From: Robertkochia flava
GTDB taxonomy: Bacteria > Bacteroidota > Bacteroidia > Flavobacteriales > Flavobacteriaceae
Direction of reading: 5' to 3'
Length of the DNA stretch: 64,000 nt
NCBI RefSeq assembly: GCF_020166515.1
Contig: NZ_JAINZT010000002.1
Coordinates: forward strand, 62,001-126,000
Shown: piece by piece, positions 46,066 through 53,659 of the stretch
Position numbering within the stretch: the stretch's first letter is position 1
Layout: every line of letters starts with the position of its first letter
Program-made: the position numbers and the translations under genes
The notes under the pieces: generated by a model
Told to the model about the DNA's origin: nothing
Database searches by the model: none
Seen by the model: only the letters and a program-made list of their open reading frames with translations

Positions 46066-48435
46066 TTATTTTAACGCTTTCCCCACCCAGGAAGTCGCCA
46101 GGGTGGTGAACGCCACCACGGTTAACGAGCTCAACGGCATAAGAATGGCTGCCACCACGGGAGAGAGTTGCCCGGTAACAGCAAAAAATAATCCTACCGC
46201 ATTGTATAAAAAGGAGAGTACAAAGCTGTATTTTATGATTTTCACAGCCTTCCGGGACGCGCTGAGGTAACCGTCCAGGGCATCCAGCTTTTCGGCATCC
46301 AGAATGGCATCGCAGGCCGGAGAAAACACATTCACATTTTCGGCAATAGCCACGCCTACATCGCTTTGCTGCAGGGCCCCGGCATCGTTTAGACCATCCC
46401 CTACCATCATAATCCCGGAACCTTCCTGCTGGTGAAAACGGATGTATTCCAGCTTATCATCCGGCTTTTGTTCGAAAAACATCCGGGTTCCGGCCGGCAA
46501 GAGCTTCTCCAGGTTTTCCCTTTCGCTGTCATTATCCCCCGACAGGATTGCCAGGTCGTAATGTTTTTTAAGACGTTTAAACAGTCCGGCCATCCCATGC
46601 CGGTATTTATTGTAGAAGGTATAGGTTCCCTTGTATTTTTCATTTATGCCAATATGAACCGTAGTCTTGAGCGGGGCCCCATCTGTGGATACCCCCACAA
46701 ATTCGGGAGAACCTGCCCTGACCTTAGCCGATCCGGAAACGCCTTCCACGCCTTTACCGCTGCTTTCATTAAAGTGGTCCAGGGTGAGAATATCATACGA
46801 ATCCAGAAGTTCGTACAGCTGCCTGCTCAATGGATGATTGGAGTTTCTCAGGGTAGATCGCAACAGACTGGCCTCATTCCTGGCCAGGGTGTCCCCGTGG
46901 TAGGTGATCTCATTGCCCTTCCCGGAAGTTATGGTCCCGGTTTTATCAAAAACCACCGTGCCTACTGCGGCCATACGCTCTATCACCTGGGCGTCTTTCA
47001 GATAAAACTTCCTGCGACCAAAAATGCGGAGCATATTGCCCAGGGTAAAAGGAGCCGAAAGGGCCAGGGCGCAGGGGCAGGCCACGATAAGGATGGCGGT
47101 GATCACCGGAACGGCCTTGGAGGCATCGAGATAGAACCAGATTGCTCCCGCAACCAGGGCAATACACAGGATCACTATGGTAAAGTACCTGCTGATGCTG
47201 TTAGTCAGATCCCGAAAGCGGGTGTTTTTATCCGTCTGAAATATTTCATTGCTCCACAATTGGGTAAGGTAGCTCTGGGAGACGTCTTTTATGGCCTCTA
47301 CCTCTATGGCCTCCCCGATTTGTTTTCCCCCTGCAAAAAGGGTATCCCCGGAAACCCGGGTTGCAGGATCCGATTCTCCTGTCACAAAACTGTAATCTAC
47401 CCGGGCCCGTCCCCTGATGAGAATGGCATCAGCAGGAATGATCTCTTCATTCCTGATCAAAAGACGATCGCCTTCCCTTACCTTATATATATCCACCGGT
47501 TCTTCCTGTCCTTTCGTATTGATCCTGGTGATGCCTATAGGGAAATAGCTTTTATAGTCGCGTTCAAAGGACAGGAAGTCATAGGTGCGCTGCTGAAAGT
47601 ATCTACCCAACAGCAGGAAGAACAACAACCCTGTAAGACTGTCAAAGAACCCCTGTCCTGTCCCGCTAAAGATCTCCCAGCTGCTTCGTAAAAAAAGTAC
47701 AGCGATTCCCAGGGCTATGGGCACGTCTATATTCAGGATTCCGCTTCTGAGCCCCTTCCATGCCGAGGTAAAATAATCAGATGCTGCATAAAACACCACA
47801 GGAAGCGACATGGCAAACATGATAAGCCGGAAGAAGGGTTTGTATTGGTTCAGCCAGAATTCATCGATTTCAAAATATTCAGGAAAAGACAACAGCATGA
47901 CATTGCCAAAGGCAAAGCCTGCTACTCCCAGCTTGTAGATCAGGCTGCGGTTGGTACTGTGCTTCTTTTTTTCATAATCGTCAAGACTGATATGGGGCTC
48001 ATAGCCAATGGAGGTCAATAACATTACGAGGGCCTTTAAGCTCAATGCGGACCGAAAGGTGATCCTGGCTGTTTTTTTAGGAAAATTGACCTGGGAGCTA
48101 CGAATCCGGGAGTCCAGTTTCTGTAAATTTTCCAGCACCCAGATACAGGAGCTGCAATGCATGGAAGGGATATACAGGTTTACAATAGCCATTTCGCCAT
48201 CATAAAAATCCAGAAGGCGGTGCTGCAATTCTTCATTCTCCAGAAAATCGTATTTTCCGGCTTTAACCTCCGGACTTATTCCGGGGGTCTTTTCCAGCTC
48301 GTAGTATCCCGAGAGTCCGCTACCGGAAAGGATCTCAAAAACGGTTTTACAACCGTTGCAACAAAACGGTTTACCGTCGAATTCAATGCGATTAGTATCG
48401 CATTCTATACCACAATGGTAGCATGAATGATCCAT
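46066..48435 (-). CDS. ccoI: Copper-transporting P-type ATPase CcoI
   Basis: The 789-residue P1B ATPase has an N-terminal Cys-rich metal-binding segment (CYHCGIECD... FCCNGC; C5, C8, C25-C29), an HMA-type site SMHCSSC (C94, C97), transmembrane helices, the membrane CPC motif (ACPCALALSAP), the phosphorylated Asp in DKTGTIT and the GDGLNDAGALQQSDVGVAI hinge. In cbb3 loci this is CcoI/FixI, which exports copper for oxidase assembly. It is divergent from the FNR-type regulator and has its own FNR-type site at 48455-48498. Confidence 0.95.
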   Translation of the reverse strand: MDHSCYHCGIECDTNRIEFDGKPFCCNGCKTVFEILSGSGLSGYYELEKTPGISPEVKAGKYDFLENEELQHRLLDFYDGEMAIVNLYIPSMHCSSCIWVLENLQKLDSRIRSSQVNFPKKTARITFRSALSLKALVMLLTSIGYEPHISLDDYEKKKHSTNRSLIYKLGVAGFAFGNVMLLSFPEYFEIDEFWLNQYKPFFRLIMFAMSLPVVFYAASDYFTSAWKGLRSGILNIDVPIALGIAVLFLRSSWEIFSGTGQGFFDSLTGLLFFLLLGRYFQQRTYDFLSFERDYKSYFPIGITRINTKGQEEPVDIYKVREGDRLLIRNEEIIPADAILIRGRARVDYSFVTGESDPATRVSGDTLFAGGKQIGEAIEVEAIKDVSQSYLTQLWSNEIFQTDKNTRFRDLTNSISRYFTIVILCIALVAGAIWFYLDASKAVPVITAILIVACPCALALSAPFTLGNMLRIFGRRKFYLKDAQVIERMAAVGTVVFDKTGTITSGKGNEITYHGDTLARNEASLLRSTLRNSNHPLSRQLYELLDSYDILTLDHFNESSGKGVEGVSGSAKVRAGSPEFVGVSTDGAPLKTTVHIGINEKYKGTYTFYNKYRHGMAGLFKRLKKHYDLAILSGDNDSERENLEKLLPAGTRMFFEQKPDDKLEYIRFHQQEGSGIMMVGDGLNDAGALQQSDVGVAIAENVNVFSPACDAILDAEKLDALDGYLSASRKAVKIIKYSFVLSFLYNAVGLFFAVTGQLSPVVAAILMPLSSLTVVAFTTLATSWVGKALK

Positions 48436-48454
48436 ATTTGCTCAATTACCGTAG

Positions 48455-48498
48455 CAAATTTGACAACCTTATGTTGCAATTAATATGATTTTTGTCAT
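48455..48498 (-). promoter_or_regulatory. FNR-type site between ccoI and the regulator gene
   Basis: Palindrome ATGATTTTTGTCAT at 48485-48498. On the ccoI side a -7-like CAAATTTG (48462-48455) begins 29.5 nt from the dyad centre, the same spacing as at ccoS. On the regulator side a weaker TACTTTAG (48507-48514) is present, so the site may serve both genes. Confidence 0.65.
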
Positions 48499-48542
48499 GA
48501 TATTTGTACTTTAGATAAGTACAAACCATCCTTAGGTATATT

Positions 48543-49229
48543 ATGAGTAAATGTGAACACTGTATCGTACGACAGTTCAGCTCACTTAACGCCCTCAACA
48601 AATCAGAACTCATCCGGATATCGGAGTGCAAGGAGTCTGTGATCATCAAGAAAGGTGAAGTTATCTTTGAAGAGGGACAACACCTGGATGGAATCTATTG
48701 CATTCGCTCCGGAATCTGCAAACTCACCAAGCTGAGCGACAATGGAAGACAGCAGATCATTAAGTTCGTTAAAAGTGGAGATCTCCTTGGTCAACGCACC
48801 GTAATTTCCAATGACACGGTAAATCTTTCGGCCATAGCCATACAGGATATGGAGGTTTGCTTTATCCCAAAGAACGAGATCCAGGATGCTTTCCAGAACA
48901 ATCAGCGTTTTTCCGGGGAAGTAATCAAGGTATTATGTAATGACCTTCGCGAGGCTGACAACACTATTGTAAGTATGGCTCAAAAACCGGTCAAGGAACG
49001 GCTTGCTTATTATTTATTGCACTTACTTGAAGATTTCGGGGTGGACGAAGAGGGCTTCCTTGCGGTACAGCTCTCCAGGGAAGAGATCGCCGGAATGGTT
49101 GGAACTGCTACCGAGTCGCTTATTCGTATGCTCTCAGATTACAGCAAAAAAGGACTGATCGAAACCAAAGGAAAGCGTATCAAAATTCTCGATACGATGC
49201 AGATGGAACGTCTGTCCGAAGGCTTCTAA
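48543..49229 (+). CDS. CRP/FNR family transcriptional regulator
   Basis: The 228-residue protein has a cyclic-nucleotide-binding-like sensor domain (about 20-140) and a C-terminal winged HTH (SREEIAGMVGTATESLIRML). The recognition helix keeps E and R in the FNR-like positions, agreeing with TGA/TCA half-sites. The N terminus has a CEHC pair (C4, C7), and further Cys at 29, 53 and 59, but not the third Cys of the classic C-x2-C-x5-C; C59 or C53 might complete a cluster. It sits beside four matching palindromes and likely regulates the local oxidase, hemN, ccoI and yceI genes. Confidence 0.9.
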   Translation: MSKCEHCIVRQFSSLNALNKSELIRISECKESVIIKKGEVIFEEGQHLDGIYCIRSGICKLTKLSDNGRQQIIKFVKSGDLLGQRTVISNDTVNLSAIAIQDMEVCFIPKNEIQDAFQNNQRFSGEVIKVLCNDLREADNTIVSMAQKPVKERLAYYLLHLLEDFGVDEEGFLAVQLSREEIAGMVGTATESLIRMLSDYSKKGLIETKGKRIKILDTMQMERLSEGF

Positions 49230-49470
49230 GCCCGACAACCTTCCTTACTTTAATCTTTTATTTACTTTAAATACTCCTCCGACCTCCGGAGAAGTCCCCC
49301 CTTACATCCTGTATCAGTCCTGAAACCGGGAATGCAAAAACGCCCTGTTCGTGCATTAACACAAAATTATTACAGGAATCATTACAAGATTCTTCAGGAC
49401 TTAAAAACACGTTAATCCTATTGAAATAGTGTGTTTTAACGCTATTTTCCCTCCTGACACCTATCCCGGC

Positions 49471-49514
49471 ATGATAAAAGTCATGTTTTCCATAGCTTTA
49501 TTTGGTAACCTTTG
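49471..49514 (+). promoter_or_regulatory. FNR-type site and -7 element before yceI
   Basis: Palindrome ATGATAAAAGTCAT at 49471-49484 and -7-like AACCTTTG at 49507-49514, again 29.5 nt from the centre. The remainder of the 49230-49545 gap has nothing else recognisable. Confidence 0.65.
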
Positions 49515-49545
49515 TTACAGATTTAAACCATAACTGATTTGAATT

Positions 49546-50136
49546 ATGAAAAAAATGTTCACAACACGAAAAGTTTTTTCCGGGATGATGTTCGTACTGA
49601 TGATGGTTGTAGCACCTGCAGTTTTTGCACAAACCTATAGCCTGAATAACGATCAATCTGAAGTAACCATCTTTGGAACCTCCAATATTCACGACTGGGA
49701 AATCACCGTAGAGCAACAACAGGGAAGTATGACTCTTGAAGAGGGAGAAACTCCTGTATTAAAAGCCATGGAGATCACTATCCCGGTAAAAGGCCTGAAG
49801 AGCGGAAAGTCGGGAATGGACAAAAACACGTACAAGGCCATGAATGCCGACGAATATCAAAACGTAACCTTCAAACTTACCAGTCCGGCAACTCTTGAGG
49901 CAGCCGGAAACGGGAACTACAAGGCAACGGCTAAAGGCGAGCTGACCATCTCCGGGGTAACCAAGGCCACAGATCTCATCTTTACGTTAAAAAACAACGG
50001 TTCCACTGTGGAACTTGAAGGGGAAAAGACGCTGGATATGACCACCTATAATATCGAGCCACCGACTGCCCTCATGGGCACCATTACCACCGGTAAGGAT
50101 GTTACCCTGAAATTCAAAACTATTCTTACAAAATAA
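49546..50136 (+). CDS. YceI-family protein (first copy)
   Basis: The 196-residue exported protein (signal to about residue 27, VFAQTYSLN) has a YceI lipocalin-like barrel: NDQSEVTIFGTSNIHDWEIT, MEITIPVKGLKSGKSGMDKNTYKAMNADEYQNVTFKLTSPATL, YKATAKGELTISGVTKATDLIF. YceI proteins bind isoprenoid-type lipids in the periplasm; the exact ligand is unknown. A FNR-type site precedes it and a porin gene follows after 44 bp. Confidence 0.88.
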   Translation: MKKMFTTRKVFSGMMFVLMMVVAPAVFAQTYSLNNDQSEVTIFGTSNIHDWEITVEQQQGSMTLEEGETPVLKAMEITIPVKGLKSGKSGMDKNTYKAMNADEYQNVTFKLTSPATLEAAGNGNYKATAKGELTISGVTKATDLIFTLKNNGSTVELEGEKTLDMTTYNIEPPTALMGTITTGKDVTLKFKTILTK

Positions 50137-50180
50137 ATTAAACCCTTAAATAAAGTTCACACCTATTAAATACAACAACC

Positions 50181-51452
50181 ATGAGAACACTTTTATCACA
50201 AATTCTGGTAGTTGCAGTGCTCTTCACAGGCATGAGCATGTTTGCACAACAACGCGACCTTGAAAATTTCCGTCCACCGGACCAACGCGGACTCCATATA
50301 TTTGAAGATCCCAAAGATTCCGTTCAGGAGTTTGACGGAGTAAAGGTCAGGGTCGGCGGTGCCTCCACCATACAATTCCAGGCCCTGGATCACGAGAACT
50401 CCGGAGCTGTAGCTCTGAAGGAAATCGGGAACAATTTTAACCTGGCCACAGCCAACCTGGACCTCGACGTTCAGCTGTATACCGGGGTGAGAATGCACCT
50501 GAGAACCTACCTGTCTTCAAGACACCACCCGGAACCCTATGTAAAAGGCGGGTACATCCTTATCGATCGACTCGACTTCATCAATGAAGGTTTCCTGGGC
50601 GGACTGATGGACAATGTAACCCTTAAGATCGGGCACATGGAGAACAACTACGGGGATGCGCACTTCAGAAGATCTGACAACGCCCACACCCTTCAGAACC
50701 CATTCGTTGGAAACCTGATCATGGATGCCTTCACCACAGAAGTCGGAGCTGAGCTGTACTACAGAAGAAGCGGATTTATCGGGATGATAGGATTGACCAA
50801 CGGAAAGCTCAACCAATCTGTTGATGTAAGCGGAGACACTGATACCAAAGCTTCTTTTATCGCGAAACTTGGTTACGACAACTTTGCGAGTTATGACAAC
50901 CTGAGATTCCGTTTAACAGGTTCTGTATACAGTACAGGAGAAGCTGCAAGAACCTACCTTTACAGTGCCGACCGTGCCGGATCCAGATATTACCTGGTGA
51001 TGGAGGATGAAGAAGCAACCACCAGTGGTAACTTCAGATCAGGTCGATTTGACCCCGGCTTCAGAAATGAGCTCACCGCGTTCATGATCAACCCATTCCT
51101 GAAATACGGAGGACTGGAGTTCTTTGGAACCCTGGAATTCTCAAGTGGAAAAGCCAATGCTGAGGCCAGCAAGAGAAATGCGAGCCAGTATGCCGGAGAG
51201 GTGATCTACCGTTTCGGTGGCAATGACGACCTTTTCGTAGGAGCGAGATATAATGCGGTAAGTGCTGAGCTTGCATCAGGAGATGATGTGGATATTAACA
51301 GATTTCAATTTGGAGCCGGATACTTCCTAACCAAGAATATTGTAGCCAAACTGGAGTATGTGAACCAGACTTACGATGGTTACGATGCCACAAGTATCTT
51401 TAACGACGGTAAATTCAACGGACTGATGTTGGAGGCCGCTATCAGCTTCTAA
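50181..51452 (+). CDS. Outer-membrane porin-like protein
   Basis: The 423-residue protein has a signal peptide (MRTLLSQILVVAVLFTGMSMFAQ) and a long series of amphipathic strands (DGVKVRVGGASTIQFQALDH, LNLDVQLYTGVRMHLRTYLSS, MLYYRRSGFIGMIGLTNGKLN, EVIYRFGGNDDLFVGARYNAV) ending LMLEAAISF with a terminal Phe, as in outer-membrane barrels. It resembles phosphate-selective-porin-like (OprO/OprP-type) or general Bacteroidetes porins. Substrate unknown. It shares its transcript with the upstream yceI. Confidence 0.8.
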   Translation: MRTLLSQILVVAVLFTGMSMFAQQRDLENFRPPDQRGLHIFEDPKDSVQEFDGVKVRVGGASTIQFQALDHENSGAVALKEIGNNFNLATANLDLDVQLYTGVRMHLRTYLSSRHHPEPYVKGGYILIDRLDFINEGFLGGLMDNVTLKIGHMENNYGDAHFRRSDNAHTLQNPFVGNLIMDAFTTEVGAELYYRRSGFIGMIGLTNGKLNQSVDVSGDTDTKASFIAKLGYDNFASYDNLRFRLTGSVYSTGEAARTYLYSADRAGSRYYLVMEDEEATTSGNFRSGRFDPGFRNELTAFMINPFLKYGGLEFFGTLEFSSGKANAEASKRNASQYAGEVIYRFGGNDDLFVGARYNAVSAELASGDDVDINRFQFGAGYFLTKNIVAKLEYVNQTYDGYDATSIFNDGKFNGLMLEAAISF

Positions 51453-51481
51453 CCATAATTTGATTAGCAATCACTTTTAAC

Positions 51482-51524
51482 AAGGCAAGCCTCCCATTTA
51501 ACAAAATGAGGCTTGCCTTTTTCT
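51482..51524 (+). terminator. Terminator after the porin gene
   Basis: Stem AAGGCAAGCCTC / GAGGCTTGCCTT with a 14-nt loop, then TTTCTC, ending the yceI-porin transcript. Confidence 0.85.
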
Positions 51525-51559
51525 CTTTTATTACTTAATTTTTCCAAATACTGTTAACC

Positions 51560-52144
51560 ATGAGACGTGTAGCAGCCATAGTAGTTTTGGGTAGTCTTTT
51601 ATCCTTTAATGCTTCTGCTCCCACCATTGCAGACACTGAGGTATTGATCAAAGACAGCAGCTCACTTAGTATTGTCGGTAAAACGAATGTCAATACCTTT
51701 AAGTGCAGGTATGACATTACAGAACTCCGAGACCCTTTGGATGTGAATTATGTGACTGATGGGAACGCCATTGAATTCAACAGTGCGGTTCTTCGGCTCA
51801 GAAATGAAAACTTCGATTGCGGAGGCCGGGGAATTAATAAGGATTTTCACCAGTTACTCAATACCCCGAAATACCCGGAGGTGGTACTGAACCTGCAGAA
51901 GGTAGTCCCTCACCCCAGGATCAAAGACAATTATATTGCCGGGGTAAACATTACCATTGCCGGGGTTACCCGGAATTACGACCTCTTTTTAAAGATCACC
52001 CCGGAAGACGACCTTAAGATCAAGGGCGTACTGGAAATCAGCCTGCCGGATTTTAACCTGGAAGCCCCTGAAAAGGTGATGGGAATGATCAAGGTGCAGG
52101 ACGATTTGGTCATCGAATTTCTTCTGGATCTTAAGGAAGCCTGA
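51560..52144 (+). CDS. YceI-like protein (second copy)
   Basis: The 194-residue protein has a signal segment (MRRVAAIVVLGSLLSFNASA) and a divergent YceI-like barrel: SLSIVGKTNVNTFKCRYDIT, IEFNSAVLRLRNENFDCGGRGINKDFHQLLNTPKYPEVVLNLQK, YIAGVNITIAGVTRNYDLFLKI. Two Cys residues (about 49 and 94) are extra compared with the first copy. It starts 35 bp after a strong terminator, so it may be separately expressed. The acetyltransferase gene begins 3 bp after it. Confidence 0.8.
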   Translation: MRRVAAIVVLGSLLSFNASAPTIADTEVLIKDSSSLSIVGKTNVNTFKCRYDITELRDPLDVNYVTDGNAIEFNSAVLRLRNENFDCGGRGINKDFHQLLNTPKYPEVVLNLQKVVPHPRIKDNYIAGVNITIAGVTRNYDLFLKITPEDDLKIKGVLEISLPDFNLEAPEKVMGMIKVQDDLVIEFLLDLKEA

Positions 52145-52147
52145 TCC

Positions 52148-52684
52148 ATGCCTGCTCGGTATCTCTTTACCTCCGAAAGACTAGGATTCAGAACCTGGGA
52201 AGCCAGGGACCTGGACTCCATGCATCGCCTGACCAGCGATAAGGAGGTCATGAAATATTTCCCTAAAGTGCTCACCCGAAAAGAGACTTCCGCCTTCATT
52301 TCAAAAATGCAGGAAATGTACGAGGAGTACCGCTATTGTTTTTTTCCGGTCGAGCTAAAGGACGATGCCACCTTTATTGGATTTACAGGACTCAGCCTGC
52401 AGGATTTTGAAGCCCCCTTTACCCCGTTAACAGATATTGGCTGGAGACTGGCCCCCGAACACTGGGGAAAAGGATATGCCACCGAAGGTGCCACGCGATG
52501 CCTTGAATACGGCTTCTCGACATTACACCTCGATACGATCTTCGCGATCGCCCCGGCCATCAATCAACCTTCCATAAGGGTGATGGAAAAGATCGGGATG
52601 ACCAGGGAAAGGACGTTTAAACATCCTAAGCTAAAGGATCATCCGGAACTGGAATCCTGTGTGCTCTACTCGATCAAAGACTAA
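52148..52684 (+). CDS. GNAT-family acetyltransferase
   Basis: The 178-residue protein is a RimJ/RimL-type GNAT enzyme: SERLGFRTWEARDLDSMHRLTSDKEVMKYF at the N terminus, the acetyl-CoA-binding motif WRLAPEHWGKGYATEGATRCLEYGF (about 98-122), and the strand IFAIAPAINQPSIRVMEKIGM. It transfers acetyl groups to an unknown amine. It is tightly coupled to the upstream YceI-like gene. Confidence 0.88.
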   Translation: MPARYLFTSERLGFRTWEARDLDSMHRLTSDKEVMKYFPKVLTRKETSAFISKMQEMYEEYRYCFFPVELKDDATFIGFTGLSLQDFEAPFTPLTDIGWRLAPEHWGKGYATEGATRCLEYGFSTLHLDTIFAIAPAINQPSIRVMEKIGMTRERTFKHPKLKDHPELESCVLYSIKD

Positions 52685-52880
52685 CAAACGCCTTCACCTA
52701 CAAGGCCGTGTGCTTTGTTAAGTTTCCTGCTGCGTATTTTGGCAACCGCCTGTTTCCGTTTGCCCCCCTGAACATTTAAGACCACTTCATCCTGGTATTC
52801 GGGCTGCCAGCATCCGCCGGAGGGGATGAATTTATTCCTGACGTTATCCGGAAGCCAAATCCGTCAACCCTCAAAATATA

Positions 52881-52905
52881 AAAAGCGGCCCGGTGGCCGC
52901 TTTTT
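52881..52905. terminator. Bidirectional terminator between the acetyltransferase and sodA
   Basis: A 10-bp perfect stem (AAAAGCGGCC / GGCCGCTTTT) with a CGGT loop, flanked by A-run and T-run, ends both convergent transcripts. Confidence 0.9.
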
Positions 52906-52925
52906 ATATACTTTTAAAAGAAAAA

Positions 52926-53534
52926 TTATTTGTTCGCTGCGTAGTACTCAGCAACTTTATCCCAGTTGATCACATTAAAGAAGTGTTCGATATAATCGGG
53001 ACGACGGTTCTGGTAGTTCAGGTAATATGCGTGCTCCCAAACATCGATCCCCAGGATCGGATGTCCGCCACAACCCACACCTGGCATCAGGGGGTTGTCC
53101 TGGTTAGGGGTTCCGCAAATATCCACTTTACCACCTTTGTGTACGCAAAGCCAAGCCCATCCTGATCCGAACTGGGAAGCAGCAGCGGCCGAGAATTTCT
53201 CTTTGAATCCGTCGAAAGAACCAAATGCTGCATTGATCGCATCAGCGAGTTCTCCGGAAGGCTTTCCTCCTCCGTCAGGAGACATTACTTCCCAAAAAAG
53301 GCAGTGGTTGTAAAATCCTCCCCCGTTGTTTCGAACGGCCATATTAGACATATCCAGGTTTCCGAGGATAGCTTCTATAGACTTCCCTTCCAGGTCTGTC
53401 CCTTCTACGGCACCATTCAGTTTGGTCGTATACCCGTTGTGATGCTTGGTATGGTGAATTTCCATGGTTCTCGCATCTATATTCGGTTCCAATGCATCAT
53501 ATGCATAGGGTAATTTTGGTAATTCAAATGCCAT
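52926..53534 (-). CDS. sodA: Fe/Mn superoxide dismutase (manganese-type features)
   Basis: The 202-residue enzyme dismutes superoxide to O2 and H2O2. Metal ligands are H27 ([12 protein letters not shown]), H77 ([11 protein letters not shown]), D164 and H168 ([13 protein letters not shown]). Gln in TPNQDNPLM (about 145) is the position typical of Mn enzymes. A short insertion, PGVGCGGH, just before the Asp ligand is unusual compared with E. coli SodA. It is monocistronic; a -7-like TAAATTTG lies about 50 bp upstream of the start. Confidence 0.95.
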   Translation of the reverse strand: MAFELPKLPYAYDALEPNIDARTMEIHHTKHHNGYTTKLNGAVEGTDLEGKSIEAILGNLDMSNMAVRNNGGGFYNHCLFWEVMSPDGGGKPSGELADAINAAFGSFDGFKEKFSAAAASQFGSGWAWLCVHKGGKVDICGTPNQDNPLMPGVGCGGHPILGIDVWEHAYYLNYQNRRPDYIEHFFNVINWDKVAEYYAANK

Positions 53535-53659
53535 ATTTTCAGTGATTTAATTATTAGTATTTTGTTGAACAAATTTAAGGAAATCTAATACAATATTGCC
53601 TAAGAAATTGTTAAGAACTCCATGCGATTTTCTTATTTTGCATCAAAACCCTTGTCCTT

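Noticed and set aside
46432-47691. 419-codon open frame on the plus strand
   Set aside because: It lies wholly antisense to ccoI, shows no domain or signal, and has the composition expected of a reverse-frame shadow.
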